Notes: generated by a model not told the origin, from the sequence alone. A stretch of 64,000 nt of DNA from Sphingomonas sp. IBVSS2 (GCF_002127225.1 NZ_NFUR01000002.1:434001-498000), one strand, 5' to 3'; shown: positions 8,643 to 18,667, numbered from the stretch's first letter. Made by a program: numbers and translations.

Positions 8643-8981
8643 TCAGGCCTTCACATACACCCAGGCCGTCGCGCCGCTGGCGAGCGGCGCCTCGATGCGG
8701 GCATAATTCTCGCTCTCGTACACGTCCGCTGCGGCCAGTTCCTCGGATGTCAGGCGGAAGACCTTGCCGGGAATGGGCGGGGCGTCGGCATCGGGAACCA
8801 GGGCCAGATGCACCGCGATGCCGCTGGCTTCCAGCACGTCCGGGTCGCGGATCGTGATCTCGATCTGCCTGTAGCCGTGGAGGATGTCGTCGCTGCCGTC
8901 GAGCAGCCGGCCGGACTGGCGCAGCTGCACGCTGGCCAGCTGGAGCGTGCCATAGGAGAAGAGCAGCGCGCCCTGGCTCAT
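8643..8981 (-). CDS. gamma-glutamylcyclotransferase / AIG2-like family protein
   Basis: The product is 112 residues, a typical length. It starts with the family signature FSYGTLQ (FxYGTL), continues with a G-Y motif (LHGYRQIEI), and has EELAAADVYESENYARIEAPL, matching the ExxxLDxxEg..Y.R conserved block with the catalytic-type Glu. GGCT-fold proteins release 5-oxoproline from gamma-glutamyl amines, but many small bacterial members have unassigned substrates. It follows engB on the same strand after 13 bp and probably belongs to the end of that operon. Confidence 0.85.
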   Translation of the reverse strand: MSQGALLFSYGTLQLASVQLRQSGRLLDGSDDILHGYRQIEITIRDPDVLEASGIAVHLALVPDADAPPIPGKVFRLTSEELAAADVYESENYARIEAPLASGATAWVYVKA

Positions 8982-8994
8982 CCGGCGGTGCCGC

Positions 8995-9633
8995 TCACCC
9001 GATCGCCTCGAGCACCGCGGCGCGCAGCTCGGGAATGCCCATGCCCTTCTCGCTCGACGTCGCGATGATGTCCGGATGGGCGGCCGGGCGCTTGCGGGCC
9101 TCCGCCTCGGTGCGCTCGCGTACTTCGATCAGCTCGGTCGCCTTGATCTTGTCCGTCTTGGTGAGGACGATGCGGTAGCTCACCGCGGCGCCGTCGAGCA
9201 TGTCGAGGATCTCGCGATCGACTTCCTTGATCCCGTGGCGCGCATCGATCAGCACCAGCCCGCGCTTCAGCGCCTGGCGGCCGCGCAGATAGTCGTTCAC
9301 CAGGTAGCGCCACTTGCGGACCATGTCCTTGGGCGCCTTGGCGAAGCCATAGCCGGGCATGTCGACCAGGCGGAAGCGCAGCGGCTCGCCCACGTCGAAG
9401 AAGTTCAGCTCCTGGGTGCGGCCCGGCGTGTTCGAGGTGCGCGCCAGGGCGTTGCGCCCGGTCAGCGCGTTGAGCAGCGACGACTTGCCTACGTTGGAGC
9501 GGCCGGCGAACGCGACTTCGGGCACTTCCTGACCGGGCAGGAAGGCGAGCGTCGGCGCGGACTTGAGGAACGTGACCGGGCCGGCGAAGGTCTTTCGCGC
9601 GGCCTCGATCATATCTTCGTCGAACCCACTCAC
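8995..9633 (-). CDS. engB: ribosome biogenesis GTPase YsxC/EngB
   Basis: The product is 212 residues. All GTPase motifs are present in order: G1 GRSNVGKS (about residue 43), G2 Thr in SNTPGRTQ, G3 DMPGYGFA, G4 TKTDK and G5 TSS. EngB assists assembly of the 50S subunit. The chosen GTG start at 9633 overlaps the yidC stop (GTGA), which implies coupled translation; an internal ATG seven codons later is the alternative. The rpmH-rnpA-yidD-yidC-engB order is the usual one in alphaproteobacteria and supports the call. Confidence 0.95.
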   Translation of the reverse strand: MSGFDEDMIEAARKTFAGPVTFLKSAPTLAFLPGQEVPEVAFAGRSNVGKSSLLNALTGRNALARTSNTPGRTQELNFFDVGEPLRFRLVDMPGYGFAKAPKDMVRKWRYLVNDYLRGRQALKRGLVLIDARHGIKEVDREILDMLDGAAVSYRIVLTKTDKIKATELIEVRERTEAEARKRPAAHPDIIATSSEKGMGIPELRAAVLEAIG

Positions 9634-11333
9634 TTCGCTGGGGATTCCTTCTTCACCGGCTGTTTCAGCACCGGGTGGCGCGAATAGAGCCACTGCTGCT
9701 GCAGGATGGTGATCACGTTGGAGGTGATCCAGTAGACCTGCAGGCCCACCGCGAACGGCGCCATCAGGAACATCAGCATCCACGGCATGATCGCGAACAC
9801 CTGCTTCTGGATCTCGTCCATCGGCGCCGGGTTGAACTTCATCTGGAAGTACATCGACACGCCCAGCAGCACCGGGATCACGCCGATCGCCAGGAAGGAA
9901 GGCGGCGTGAAGTGGAGATAGCCGAACAGGTTGATGATCGTCGCGGGATCGGGCGCCGAAAGGTCGCGGATCCACAGCACGAAGGGCTGGTGGCGCATTT
10001 CGATCGTGAGCAGCAGCACCTTGTACAGCGCGAACATGATCGGGATCTGGAGCAGGATCGGAAGGCAGCCCGCGAGCGGGTTCACCTTCTCTTCCTTGTA
10101 CAGCTTCATGATCTCCTGCTGCTGGCGCTGCTTGTCGTCCTTGTGGCGTTCCTGCAGCGCCTTCATCTTCGGCTGGATGACGCGCATGCGCGCCATCGAT
10201 TCGAACTGCTTGTGCGCGATCGGGAAGAGCAGGCCGCGGATGGTGATCGTCAGCAGGATGATCGCCACGCCGAAATTGCCGACCAGGCGGAACAGCATGT
10301 CGAGATAGTAGAAGATCGGCTGTTCGATCACGCCGAACCAGCCCCAGTCGATCGCATAGCTGAACCGCGTGATGCCGAGCTTTTCCTGATAGGAATCGAG
10401 CAGCTTCACTTCCTTCGCGCCGGCGAAGAAGCGGCTGGAATAGCTGGTCTGCTTGCCCGGTGCGATGTTGAGCGGCTGATCGAGCTGATAGTCGGCCTGA
10501 TAGGCCTTGCTGGGGTTCTGGCGCTGGCCGAAGGTGACGCCCAGGCGCTGATCGGGGATCAGCGTGGTCAGCCAATAATGGTCGGTGAAGCCGGCCCAGC
10601 CGCCCTTGGTCCTGAATTCCTTGGGCGTGCCCTCGACATCGGCCCAGCCGAGATAATGGGCTTCGTCCGCCGTGGCGGCGATCGGGCCGACGCGGGCGGC
10701 CCATTGGCCGGCGTCCTTCGAGCGCTCGGCGCGCGAGACCGAGGCATAGGGCGTGACCGAGACCGGCGCCTGGCCGAGATTCGCGACCGTCTGGCGGATC
10801 GTGAACATATAGTCCTGGTCGACCGCGAGATCGATGCGGAAGATCTGGCCGGTGGCGGTCCTGGTCGTCAGCGTCACCGGGGTGGTCGGCGTCAGCCGGG
10901 TGCCGCTCGCCTGCCACACGGTATTCGCGTTCGGCGCCTGCACGCCCGAGCCCGACCAGCCAAACTCGGCGAAATAGGCGCCCTGCGTGCCATTGGGCGA
11001 GAGCAGGTGGATCGGCGGCGAGTTCTTCGCGGTGGTCTCGTCATATTTGACGAGGACGAGGTCGTCGATCCGCGCGCCCTTGAGGTTGATCGAGCCCTTG
11101 AGCGAAGGCGTTTCGATCGCGACGCGCGGGTTCTCGGCCAGCACGACGGCGCGGTCGCGCAGGGCCGCGGGTGCATCCGCGGTCGGCAGCGGCTTGGCCA
11201 CTTGCTTGCCGTTCACCATCTGCGTGGTGGCCGGCTGCTGCGGGAAGAACCAGTGCATGGCATAGGGCCATGCGAACAGCAGCAGCCCCGCGATCACCGC
11301 GAACAGCAGGAAATTCTTCTGATCGTCCTTCAC
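9630..11333 (-). CDS. yidC: membrane protein insertase YidC
   Basis: The product is 567 residues. An N-terminal membrane anchor ([21 protein letters not shown]) is followed by the large periplasmic beta domain (to about 340). The five-span insertase core includes [38 protein letters not shown] and the coiled cytoplasmic loop, then [20 protein letters not shown], the most conserved YidC block. It ends in a basic tail ([11 protein letters not shown]), which in other bacteria contacts the ribosome. The GTG at 11333 is the start, directly preceding [10 protein letters not shown]; the longer frame upstream is not YidC-like. YidC inserts proteins alone or with Sec. The engB start overlaps its stop. 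Confidence 0.97.
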   Translation of the reverse strand: MKDDQKNFLLFAVIAGLLLFAWPYAMHWFFPQQPATTQMVNGKQVAKPLPTADAPAALRDRAVVLAENPRVAIETPSLKGSINLKGARIDDLVLVKYDETTAKNSPPIHLLSPNGTQGAYFAEFGWSGSGVQAPNANTVWQASGTRLTPTTPVTLTTRTATGQIFRIDLAVDQDYMFTIRQTVANLGQAPVSVTPYASVSRAERSKDAGQWAARVGPIAATADEAHYLGWADVEGTPKEFRTKGGWAGFTDHYWLTTLIPDQRLGVTFGQRQNPSKAYQADYQLDQPLNIAPGKQTSYSSRFFAGAKEVKLLDSYQEKLGITRFSYAIDWGWFGVIEQPIFYYLDMLFRLVGNFGVAIILLTITIRGLLFPIAHKQFESMARMRVIQPKMKALQERHKDDKQRQQQEIMKLYKEEKVNPLAGCLPILLQIPIMFALYKVLLLTIEMRHQPFVLWIRDLSAPDPATIINLFGYLHFTPPSFLAIGVIPVLLGVSMYFQMKFNPAPMDEIQKQVFAIMPWMLMFLMAPFAVGLQVYWITSNVITILQQQWLYSRHPVLKQPVKKESPAK

Positions 11334-11355
11334 GTAACCGATTCCCCGGAAAAAC

Positions 11356-11574
11356 TTATGGCACTGGGTCGTAGCCGTGCCCGCCCCATGGGTGGCAACG
11401 GGCGATCCGCCGGATGGCGAGCCAACTGCCTTTGACAGCCCCATAGCGGCGAAGCGCCTCGATTGCATAGGCCGAACAGCTGGGCTGGTAGCGGCAGCTG
11501 GGCGGAAGCACGGCCGATGGGCCGATCTGCCAGGCCCGGGCGAGCAGGATCAGGAGTTTGGCGAGCACTGCCAT
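11356..11574 (-). CDS. yidD: membrane protein insertion efficiency factor YidD
   Basis: The product is 72 residues and typical in length. It has an N-terminal amphipathic helix ([12 protein letters not shown]) followed by the Cys-rich family signature [20 protein letters not shown] and the closing [17 protein letters not shown]. YidD sits at the inner membrane and aids YidC-dependent insertion. It lies 22 bp before the yidC start and 73 bp after rnpA; a strong hairpin separates it from rnpA. Confidence 0.95.
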   Translation of the reverse strand: MAVLAKLLILLARAWQIGPSAVLPPSCRYQPSCSAYAIEALRRYGAVKGSWLAIRRIARCHPWGGHGYDPVP

Positions 11575-11584
11575 GCTCCCAATT

Positions 11585-11612
11585 CGTCATCCCCGCAAAG
11601 GCGGGGATGACG
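11585..11612. repeat. perfect 12-bp stem hairpin (CGTCATCCCCGC, 4-nt loop)
   Basis: CGTCATCCCCGC pairs with GCGGGGATGACG across an AAAG loop with no mismatch. It lies in the rnpA-yidD gap inside the operon. No U-run follows, so it resembles a dispersed intergenic palindrome or mRNA-processing hairpin more than an intrinsic terminator. The GTCATCCCCGC core is, from general knowledge, a widespread intergenic repeat in alphaproteobacteria. Confidence 0.8.
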
Positions 11613-11647
11613 GGAATAGAGTGAATGGCGCGAAGGGAGGTGGAGGC

Positions 11648-11980
11648 TCACCGCTTCACCTTCCCCAGCGCCTTGACCAGTTCGGCCCGCAGCTCGTCGA
11701 ACGGGCGCTCGATGCCGCCATTGCGGCCGATCAGCACGTGATCGGCGCCGGGCAGGCCGGCTTCGGGCAGCACTTCGCGGGCGAGTGCCCGGAACCGGCG
11801 CTTCATCCGGTTGCGGATCACCGCGTTGCCGACTTTCTTGGATACGGTAATGCCGACCCGCATGACCGGATCGGCATCGTTGCGCGCATGGACGATCAGG
11901 ACAAAGCCGGGCATGGGAGCCCGCTTGCCCGCGTTCGCCGCGAGATAGTCCTTGCGCTGCGTGAGCCGGCCAAGGCTCAC
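11648..11980 (-). CDS. rnpA: ribonuclease P protein component RnpA
   Basis: The product is 110 residues from the GTG at 11980. It contains the expected early LTQRKDYLAA, the central strand VGITVSKKVGNAV and the RNase P signature RNRMKRRFRALARE, which binds the catalytic RNA. RnpA with the RNA subunit matures tRNA 5' ends. The start lies 17 nt after the rpmH stop; no ATG is available in frame nearby, and the much longer frame upstream overlaps rpmH and is not credible. Order and spacing match the conserved rpmH-rnpA pair. Confidence 0.93.
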   Translation of the reverse strand: MSLGRLTQRKDYLAANAGKRAPMPGFVLIVHARNDADPVMRVGITVSKKVGNAVIRNRMKRRFRALAREVLPEAGLPGADHVLIGRNGGIERPFDELRAELVKALGKVKR

Positions 11981-11997
11981 CGCCGCACCGTCGGCGA

Positions 11998-12132
11998 TTA
12001 CGCCGACAGCTTGTTGCGGCCGCGGGCGCGGCGGGCACGGATCACGTTGCGGCCGCCCGGGGTCGCCATGCGGCTGCGGAAGCCGTGCCGGCGCGCACGC
12101 ACCAGGTTGCTCGGCTGAAAGGTCCGCTTCAT
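11998..12132 (-). CDS. rpmH: 50S ribosomal protein L34
   Basis: The product is 44 residues, too short for a long-ORF search. It begins [19 protein letters not shown] and ends [10 protein letters not shown], the invariant L34 pattern. The very basic composition and canonical length leave little doubt. It heads the rpmH-rnpA-yidD-yidC-engB operon, with a consensus-like promoter about 65 bp upstream. A GAGGAT stretch shortly before the ATG serves as ribosome binding site. Confidence 0.97.
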   Translation of the reverse strand: MKRTFQPSNLVRARRHGFRSRMATPGGRNVIRARRARGRNKLSA

Positions 12133-12194
12133 CGCTCATCCTCAAGTATCTAGAACGTAAAAGGGCCACCACAGGGGCGGCCGCGTGTCGGGTG

Positions 12195-12223
12195 CCCATA
12201 GTGGGGAGATCCGGCCGAGTCAA
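12195..12223 (-). promoter_or_regulatory. promoter of the rpmH operon
   Basis: Reading the minus strand, TTGACT (-35) at 12223-12218 and TATGGG (-10) at 12200-12195 are separated by 17 bp. The site lies 63 bp before the rpmH ATG. The -35 just overlaps the stop of the PGPGW-type gene. Confidence 0.65.
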
Positions 12224-12543
12224 CGCGTTCCGTTCCGCAAACCGGGCAGTTCGGCCTCCGCGCGCGCGATTTCCGCTGTGCCTTCGCGCAGGCGGCGCCG
12301 GCGGGCGCTGCGGCGGCGTAGCGCCATGTCGGCATAGCGGCCGAATCGCGGCCAGCGCCGCTTGGCGCGGCAAAAGGCCCTTTGCGCCCAGGCCGAGTTC
12401 CGCAGCACCAGGACGAGCCCGGCAGCGAAGACGAAGATCCCGCCCGGGCCCGGAAGGATGCCGACCAGCGGCGAGACGGCGATCACCAACACTCCCGTGA
12501 CGAACAGGGCGGTGCGGACGATCGGGCTGCGCGCGCTTGCCAT
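12220..12543 (-). CDS. PGPGW-type small membrane protein
   Basis: The product is 107 residues. Two hydrophobic segments (TALFVTGVLVIAVSPLVGIL and FVFAAGLVLVLRNSAWA) flank the loop PGPGGIFVF, which resembles the PGPGW motif of small transmembrane proteins related to tellurium-resistance TerC. The C-terminal third is strongly basic (ALRRRSARRRRLREG). The function is unknown. It is the gene just upstream of rpmH on the same strand. The ATG at 12543 was chosen because longer frames read into unrelated low-complexity sequence. Confidence 0.75.
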   Translation of the reverse strand: MASARSPIVRTALFVTGVLVIAVSPLVGILPGPGGIFVFAAGLVLVLRNSAWAQRAFCRAKRRWPRFGRYADMALRRRSARRRRLREGTAEIARAEAELPGLRNGTR

Positions 12544-12688
12544 GCGGTCGAAATGGGGAGCGTGTGTTGCCTGTGCAAGACACGTCGGCCGTGGTTCATC
12601 GCTGCTTAGCCTTGTTTCGTCGCCCACCGGTCGCCCCCGGTCGCGCGCGCGTCGCTCCCTTTGGAGGGGAATCGGCATAGGCGCGGCC

Positions 12689-14287
12689 ATGATCCGCTCT
12701 TCCTGCCTGTTCGCCCCGATGCTGTTCCTTGCCGCCTGCAGCGGCGGGGGAGGCGATGGCGGTGTGGTCACGCCGGTGCCCACGCCTTCGCCCAGCCCGT
12801 CTCCGTCGCCGACGCCCACGCCGAGCCCCAGCTCCGCAGTGACCGTCGAAGTCGGCCCCGCGGCCTTCTCGCTGCCCACCCAGGCGACGCGCCACTTCGC
12901 CTGTACCGTCACCGGCGCGACCGACACGCGCTGCACCTGGTCGGTGCAGGAGGCGAATGGCGGGGCGATGTCGGCCGACGGCATCTATGCCGCGCCGGCC
13001 AACCCGGGCACCTATCACGTCGTGGCGACGAGCGTCGCCGATCCCGCCAGCTCCGCCAGCACGGCAGTGACGGTGACCGTTCCGGTCACCAACAAGCCCT
13101 GGGTGACCGGCTACTATCTCGGCTATTTCTCGCACACCATGTATCCGCCGGCGCAGGTCGATATGACCGCGCTCACGCATTTCGTGTTCGGCCGCGTCGC
13201 GCCGGGCGGGGGCTCGCTGGACGGCAATCCGGGCGATGTCGTGCTCGGCGGCGGCAATTCGCACGATCCCGGCCTGTCGCCCGACGGGGTGCGGAGTATC
13301 GAGGACTATCTGATCAAGAAGGCGCACGATGCCGGGCGCAAGGCGCTGCTGATGATCGGCGGCGCGGCGGACGGCAACGGCTTCCTGCTCTCCACCACCG
13401 ATGGCCGCCGGAAGGACTTCGCGCGCAAGATCGTCGATTACATGGTCGCGCACGACTATGACGGGCTCGACCTTGACTGGGAGGACAAGTTCGAGGGCAG
13501 CGACGAGATCACGCCGCATGTGAGCGGCGCCGAGGCCAAGCGTCGCGCCTTCGCGCTGATTGCGGATCTCCGCGCCGAATTCGCCCGGCGGCCGCGCTAT
13601 CAGGGTGCGGGCCGGGCGGCGCTGCTCACGCTGCCGGGCTACACGGTCTCGATCAACGATCTGGAACCTGGGGGCAGGGTGGAGCAATGGCAGGCCGATC
13701 TCGCGAACAGCGTCGACCAGTATAATCTGATGAGCTACGGCATCGGGACGACCTGGAACGGCAATGGCTGGCTGTCCTGGTTCAGCAGCCCGATCTACGG
13801 CGCCACCGGCGTCACGCCACGCGACCTCAACACCAGCGTCGAGGCCTATGAGCGGACCGGCGTGCCGCGTGGCAAGATCGGTGTCGGCATCGGCTTCTAC
13901 GGCATCTATTTCGGCCCCACGATCACCGGGCCGCGGCAGGACACCGAACGCAACCCGATCTACGAGACCGACGACGTGGCGCTCAACTATGCCGAGATGG
14001 TCGGGATGGGGTACATGTCCCATGGCACCTATCATTGGGACGAGATCGCGCAGGTCGGATATCGCAGCTATGCGAATGGCGGCTATATCCCGACGGGATC
14101 GGGCCGGAATCCGGCGGGCTTCCTGTCCTATGAGGATCCCCTCTCGATCGCCGCCAAGGCGCGCTATGTCCGTCAGGCGGGGCTGGGCGGCGCGATCATC
14201 TGGGCGATCAACTATGACTATCTGCCCGACGGCACCAGCCCGCTGCTGGGGGCGGTGAAGCGCAACTTCCTCACCGCCACGCCCTGA
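12689..14287 (+). CDS. GH18 glycosidase lipoprotein (chitinase-like)
   Basis: The product is 532 residues. A lipoprotein signal (MIRSSCLFAPMLFLAACSGG, lipobox LAAC) is followed by a Pro/Ser/Thr linker (TPSPSPSPSPTPTPSPSS), a small Ig-like beta domain (about 50-130) and a TIM-barrel catalytic domain. The GH18 signature DYDGLDLDWED lies near residue 257 (DxxDxDxE with catalytic Glu). The usual C-terminal W (AIIWAINYDY) is also present. GH18 enzymes hydrolyse beta-1,4-GlcNAc polymers with substrate assistance. The PT linker and lipid anchor suggest a surface-displayed enzyme. It stands alone between the PGPGW and YifB genes. The ATG at 12689 begins the signal peptide. Confidence 0.92.
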   Translation: MIRSSCLFAPMLFLAACSGGGGDGGVVTPVPTPSPSPSPSPTPTPSPSSAVTVEVGPAAFSLPTQATRHFACTVTGATDTRCTWSVQEANGGAMSADGIYAAPANPGTYHVVATSVADPASSASTAVTVTVPVTNKPWVTGYYLGYFSHTMYPPAQVDMTALTHFVFGRVAPGGGSLDGNPGDVVLGGGNSHDPGLSPDGVRSIEDYLIKKAHDAGRKALLMIGGAADGNGFLLSTTDGRRKDFARKIVDYMVAHDYDGLDLDWEDKFEGSDEITPHVSGAEAKRRAFALIADLRAEFARRPRYQGAGRAALLTLPGYTVSINDLEPGGRVEQWQADLANSVDQYNLMSYGIGTTWNGNGWLSWFSSPIYGATGVTPRDLNTSVEAYERTGVPRGKIGVGIGFYGIYFGPTITGPRQDTERNPIYETDDVALNYAEMVGMGYMSHGTYHWDEIAQVGYRSYANGGYIPTGSGRNPAGFLSYEDPLSIAAKARYVRQAGLGGAIIWAINYDYLPDGTSPLLGAVKRNFLTATP

Positions 14288-14385
14288 CCGCTGCGCCCCG
14301 ATCGATTGGTCCGTTCCGGGGACATCCCGGTGCGCATCGGGCGCCGTCGCCGCTATCGTCCGGTTCCGGTTGGGGGGAAACGGGC

Positions 14386-15894
14386 TTGGTCGCGAGCGTA
14401 TCGACGGTTGCCTATCTGGGACTCGAGGCGCGCGCGGTTGAGGTGCAGTGCAACCTCGTCGCCGGGCTGCCCAAGTTCGTGGTGGTCGGCCTGCCCGACA
14501 AGGCAGTGGCGGAGAGCCGCGAGCGCGTCCGTGCGGCCATGGCCGCGATCGGGCTCGCATTGCCGCCCAAGCACATCATCCTCAACCTCTCGCCCGCGGA
14601 CCTGCCCAAGGAAGGCTCGCATTTCGATCTGGCGGTGGCGCTGGCGCTGCTGGGGGCGATGGGCGTGGTCGATGCCGAGACGCTGTCCGGCTATGTCGTG
14701 GTCGGCGAGCTGGCGCTGGACGGACGGATCGCGCCGAGCCCCGGCGTGCTGCTCGCGGCGCTCCACGCCGCCGAGATGGGCAAGGGGCTGGTCTGCCCCG
14801 CCGCCCAGGGGCCGGAAGCGAGCTGGGCCGGGCAGGTGGAAGTGATCGCCGCGCCCGATCTCATCGCGCTGCTCAACCATTTCAAGGGCAACCAGCTGCT
14901 GCCCGCGCCCATGGCCGGCACGGTCGAACCGCCCGCGCCGGGGCCCGATCTCGCCCAGGTGAAGGGGCAGGAGACGGCGCGGCGCGCGCTCGAGATCGCG
15001 GCGGCGGGCGGGCACAATCTGTTGATGTGCGGGCCGCCGGGGGCGGGCAAGTCGCTGCTCGCCTCCTGCCTGCCGGGCATCCTGCCGCCGCTCGACGCCG
15101 CCGAGGCGCTGGAGGTGTCGATGGTCGCCTCGGTGGCGGGGACGTTGCAGGGCGGGCGGCTGACGCGGACGCGGCCGTTCCGCAGTCCGCATCACTCCGC
15201 CTCGATGGCGGCGCTCACCGGCGGCGGGCTCAAGGTGAAGCCGGGCGAAGTGAGCCTGGCGCATCTCGGCGTGCTGTTCCTCGACGAACTGCCCGAGTTC
15301 CAGCGGGCGGTGCTCGATTCGCTGCGCCAGCCGATCGAGGCGGGCGTGGTGAGCGTGGCGCGGGCGAATGCGCATGTCACCTTCCCCGCGCGGGTCCAGC
15401 TGGTCGCGGCGATGAATCCGTGCCGTTGCGGGCATCTGGGCGACCCCGCGCTCGCCTGCGCCCGAGCGCCGCGCTGCGCCGCGGATTATCAGGCCAGGGT
15501 CTCGGGGCCGCTGCTCGACCGGATCGACCTGCATGTCGAAGTGCAGCCGGTGTGCGCCGCGGATCTGGTGCTGGATCGGCCGGCGGAGGGCTCGGCGGCG
15601 GTGGCGGAGCGGGTGGCCGAGGCGCGGGCGGCGCAGTCCGCGCGCTATCGCAATGCTCCCGCGCGCACCAATGCCGAGGCGGACGGCGATCTGCTCACCG
15701 ACCACGCCCTGCCCGACGAGGCCGGCCGCAAGCTGCTGGCGCAGGCGGCAGAGGCGATGCGGCTCTCGGCGCGGGGCTATACCCGGGTGTTGCGTGTCGC
15801 CCGCACGATCGCGGACCTGGCGGGCGCGGACGGCGTGGGGCGCATGCACGTCGCCGAGGCGCTGAGCTACCGCCGCCAGGCGCCGCGCAACTGA
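14386..15894 (+). CDS. YifB/ComM family Mg-chelatase-like AAA+ ATPase
   Basis: The product is 502 residues, full length for the family. The N-terminal ChlI-like domain opens VSTVAYLGLEARAVEVQ, and the GLPDKAVAESRERVRAA block is diagnostic. The AAA+ core follows with Walker A GPPGAGKS (about residue 215), Walker B LFLDELPEF and the zinc-like CRCGHLGD...CARAPRC segment. In competent bacteria ComM is a helicase that extends branch migration during natural transformation. The start is a TTG at 14386 with a GGGGGGA Shine-Dalgarno seven bases before it. It is monocistronic. Confidence 0.93.
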   Translation: MVASVSTVAYLGLEARAVEVQCNLVAGLPKFVVVGLPDKAVAESRERVRAAMAAIGLALPPKHIILNLSPADLPKEGSHFDLAVALALLGAMGVVDAETLSGYVVVGELALDGRIAPSPGVLLAALHAAEMGKGLVCPAAQGPEASWAGQVEVIAAPDLIALLNHFKGNQLLPAPMAGTVEPPAPGPDLAQVKGQETARRALEIAAAGGHNLLMCGPPGAGKSLLASCLPGILPPLDAAEALEVSMVASVAGTLQGGRLTRTRPFRSPHHSASMAALTGGGLKVKPGEVSLAHLGVLFLDELPEFQRAVLDSLRQPIEAGVVSVARANAHVTFPARVQLVAAMNPCRCGHLGDPALACARAPRCAADYQARVSGPLLDRIDLHVEVQPVCAADLVLDRPAEGSAAVAERVAEARAAQSARYRNAPARTNAEADGDLLTDHALPDEAGRKLLAQAAEAMRLSARGYTRVLRVARTIADLAGADGVGRMHVAEALSYRRQAPRN

Positions 15895-15966
15895 TCCGAT
15901 TGTATCCCGGCCGATCTTGTGCACTGATGCCGAAGTCCCGCGGGGGGCTTTCAAAAGGGGGGATAT

Positions 15967-16401
15967 ATGCGCTGGATGATCATGCCGCTCAGGCGCTATT
16001 TCGATTTCTCGGGCCGTTCGCGGCGGCTCGAATATTGGATGTTCACGCTGTTCATGTTCATCGTGGCAATCGCCTGGGCGATCGTCTTCTTCCTGCTCGG
16101 CGATGCGGCCGGGGAGGGCATCGACGCGACCCGGGAGATGAACGGCGCCGAGACGGCCTGGGTGGTGCTGGGCTGCCTCCTCTATCTGGCTATCCTGATC
16201 CCGGTCCTGGCCGTGCAGGTGCGCCGCTTCCACGATCAGGACAAGACGGGCTGGCTGTGCCTGCTCAGCTTCATTCCCTATATCGGCGGGCTGATCGTGC
16301 TGGTGTTCATGGTGCTGCCCGGCACCAAGGGCGAGAACCGCTTTGGCGACGATCCCAAGGATCCGTTCGGCGCCGAGGAGGCGGCCGACGTCTTCAGCTA
16401 G
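15967..16401 (+). CDS. DUF805 family inner-membrane protein
   Basis: The product is 144 residues. It has the DUF805 layout: an opening RYFDFSGRSRRLEYWMFTLF, three to four membrane helices, and the conserved QVRRFHDQDKTGWLCLLSFIPYIGGL, ending with GTKGENRFGDDPK. The function of the family is unknown; members are often found near stress and envelope genes. The ATG follows a GGGGGGAT Shine-Dalgarno. It is convergent with the S9 peptidase, and a shared hairpin terminator lies between. Confidence 0.9.
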   Translation: MRWMIMPLRRYFDFSGRSRRLEYWMFTLFMFIVAIAWAIVFFLLGDAAGEGIDATREMNGAETAWVVLGCLLYLAILIPVLAVQVRRFHDQDKTGWLCLLSFIPYIGGLIVLVFMVLPGTKGENRFGDDPKDPFGAEEAADVFS

Positions 16402-16466
16402 GGCGCGTGCCCCGCGACGATCGGCGCCGAGCCGCCTTCGGCGGATCGCCGTCGTGCGGAAAGGCG

Positions 16467-16495
16467 GGAGGTGCCCGGCAACGCCAGGCACCTCC
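16467..16495. terminator. bidirectional hairpin terminator
   Basis: GGAGGTGCC and GGCACCTCC form a perfect 9-bp stem around an 11-nt loop between convergent genes (the DUF805 and S9 peptidase genes). No clear U-run is present, as is common in GC-rich genomes. Confidence 0.6.
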
Positions 16496-16506
16496 GTCGT
16501 GCGGCG

Positions 16507-18534
16507 TCAGCGGGCCGGCAGGCTCGCCGCGAGGCCGTTCACGAACCCGGCGCCCTCCGGCACCTGTGCGGTCGACGCCCGGATCGAGTCGCCGATCGGC
16601 TCGGCGCGGCCGCCAAGGCATTTGCCGAGGAAATTCTCGGCCACCGCATTGAAGGCGATATTGTTCTGCGGGCGGGCGAAGCCATGGCCCTCGTCGGGGA
16701 ACAGGACATAGGTCACGGGAATGTTCTTCGCGCGCATCGCCGCGACGATCTGGTCCGATTCCGCCTTGTTGACCCGCGGGTCGTTGGCGCCCTGGCCGAT
16801 CAGCAGCGGGCGGACGATCGCGTCGGCCTTGTAGAGGGGCGAGGCGGCATCGAGGAGCTTGCGCCCTTCCTCGGTCGTCGGATCTCCCATCCGCTTGTAG
16901 AATTGCTGCTTGCCCGCTTCCCAATAGGGCGGGATCGTCTTGAGCAGCGTCTGCAGATTGGACGGGCCGACGATGTCGACGCCGCAGGCAAAGGCCGTCG
17001 GCGTGAAGGTGACGCCGGCAAGGGTGGCATAGCCGCCATATGAGCCGCCCATGATCGCGACCTTGTCCGGGGTGGTCACGCCCCGCGCCACCGCCCAGCC
17101 GACCGCGTCGAGCAGGTCGTCGTGCATCTTGCGGCCCCATTGCAGGTTGCCGGCGGTGATGAAGTTCTTTCCGAAACCGGTCGAGCCGCGATAATTGACC
17201 GACAGCACCGCATAGCCGCGATTGGCGAGCCATTGGTGATAGCTGCTATACCCATATTCGTCGCGCGCCCAGGGCCCGCCATGGACGAACAATACCATCG
17301 GCACCGGCTTGTCCGGCTTGCCGTCGCCATCCGGGTCGGTGCCGGCCGGGAGCGTGAGGTACGACACGAGCGTAAGCCCGTCGCGCGCCTTGATCTCCTC
17401 CGGATACATGGCGACGAGCGGCGCGCCCTCGAGCTGGGGGCGCGAGACGTAGAGCTTGCTCAGCTTCTTCGCCTTGCGATCGAACAGATAGGTGGTGCTC
17501 GGCGCCACGACCGGATCGACCGCGACGATCCAGCGATCGTCGGCGCGCGTGCGGGAGCCGACGATCGGCTCGCCCTTCAGCTGCTTGCGCAGCCAGTCGA
17601 GATCGGCCCCGATCCCGGGATCGATCGCGGTCCATTCCTCCTTGAGATAGTCGATCGAATAGGCCTGGACGCGGCCCGTCTCGGCATCGGCCATGACCCC
17701 GCCGATATCGGCTTTCGGGCTCTCGGCGACCGTCGTCATCTTGCCGGTGGCGACGTCCTGCGCGAGCAGCGCCGCGGTGTCGCGCCCGCGCGAATCGATC
17801 CAGTAGAGCGTCTTGCCGTCCGCGGTGAAGCCGGCGGGGCCGGTGGTAAGCGAATCGTCGAGCCCGATCGTCACCAGCGGCGTCGCCTCGATCTTGTCGC
17901 CGGTCACGCGGAAATAGTCGCTGCCGCCGTCGTCGCGCTGCTTGCTGGCCATGCGCAGGTTGAGCTGGTCGTCGGCGAGGAAGCCGGCATAGCCGTCATT
18001 CCGCATCACCAGCGTCAGCTTGCCGGTCTTGAGGTCGAGGCTGTAGACATCGTGCCAGCGCGCATCGCGATTGTTGATGCCGAGCAGGATGCGGCCGGTG
18101 ACGTGGTTGCTGGTGCCGACCATCTGGACGCGGGTCTTCTCGAACGGGGTGAGCAGCTTCGGCTCGCCGCCGGCGGGGGCCACGCCATAGAGCAGGAAGT
18201 TCTCGTCGCCGCCCTTGTCGTTGATGAACATGATCTGCGAGCTGTCGGGCGCCCAGAAATGACTGCGGATGGGGCGCGTCTTCTCGGCAGTGAGCGGGCG
18301 CGCCTGGCCGGGATCCGATGCGGGCGCGACCCAGATGTTGAGCACGCCGTCGCGCGGGGCGATCCAGGACAGCCATTTGCCGTCGGGGCTCAGGCGCGCC
18401 TGCGTCTTGGTCGGATTGCCGAACAGATCCTTGCGCTCGATCAGGCGCACCGTGCCGGGATCGGCCTGCGGCGCCGCCGCGCCTCCCGTCCCGAAAGCCA
18501 GCAACCCAAGTCCGATCAGGTGAAGCGTCCGCAT
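16507..18534 (-). CDS. S9 family (prolyl oligopeptidase-type) exported peptidase
   Basis: The product is 675 residues. It has a signal peptide ([18 protein letters not shown]), a beta-propeller domain to about residue 390 with repeats such as [13 protein letters not shown] and [12 protein letters not shown], and a C-terminal alpha/beta hydrolase. Catalytic residues are visible: Ser in GGSYGGY (about 496), Asp in GANDPRV (about 583) and His in DEGHGF (about 613). [15 protein letters not shown] forms the oxyanion region. S9 enzymes of this type remove dipeptides or cleave short peptides in the periplasm. It is monocistronic and divergent from the PAP2 phosphatase gene. Confidence 0.93.
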   Translation of the reverse strand: MRTLHLIGLGLLAFGTGGAAAPQADPGTVRLIERKDLFGNPTKTQARLSPDGKWLSWIAPRDGVLNIWVAPASDPGQARPLTAEKTRPIRSHFWAPDSSQIMFINDKGGDENFLLYGVAPAGGEPKLLTPFEKTRVQMVGTSNHVTGRILLGINNRDARWHDVYSLDLKTGKLTLVMRNDGYAGFLADDQLNLRMASKQRDDGGSDYFRVTGDKIEATPLVTIGLDDSLTTGPAGFTADGKTLYWIDSRGRDTAALLAQDVATGKMTTVAESPKADIGGVMADAETGRVQAYSIDYLKEEWTAIDPGIGADLDWLRKQLKGEPIVGSRTRADDRWIVAVDPVVAPSTTYLFDRKAKKLSKLYVSRPQLEGAPLVAMYPEEIKARDGLTLVSYLTLPAGTDPDGDGKPDKPVPMVLFVHGGPWARDEYGYSSYHQWLANRGYAVLSVNYRGSTGFGKNFITAGNLQWGRKMHDDLLDAVGWAVARGVTTPDKVAIMGGSYGGYATLAGVTFTPTAFACGVDIVGPSNLQTLLKTIPPYWEAGKQQFYKRMGDPTTEEGRKLLDAASPLYKADAIVRPLLIGQGANDPRVNKAESDQIVAAMRAKNIPVTYVLFPDEGHGFARPQNNIAFNAVAENFLGKCLGGRAEPIGDSIRASTAQVPEGAGFVNGLAASLPAR

Positions 18535-18667
18535 TGCCGTTCTCCAAAGCGATGATGAAGCGCGATTAGCTTATGACTCGATACGACATGCCTCAAGGCG
18601 AGTGACCTGCGGTGCCCGGCAAGGCGCTTGTCAGGCCCGTGGATTCCTGCATAAGGCAATTCAGTTA

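Noticed and set aside
16426..16448. GCCGCCTTCGGCGG small hairpin between the DUF805 and S9 peptidase genes
   Set aside because: Short stem; the longer perfect stem at 16467-16495 is the better terminator candidate.
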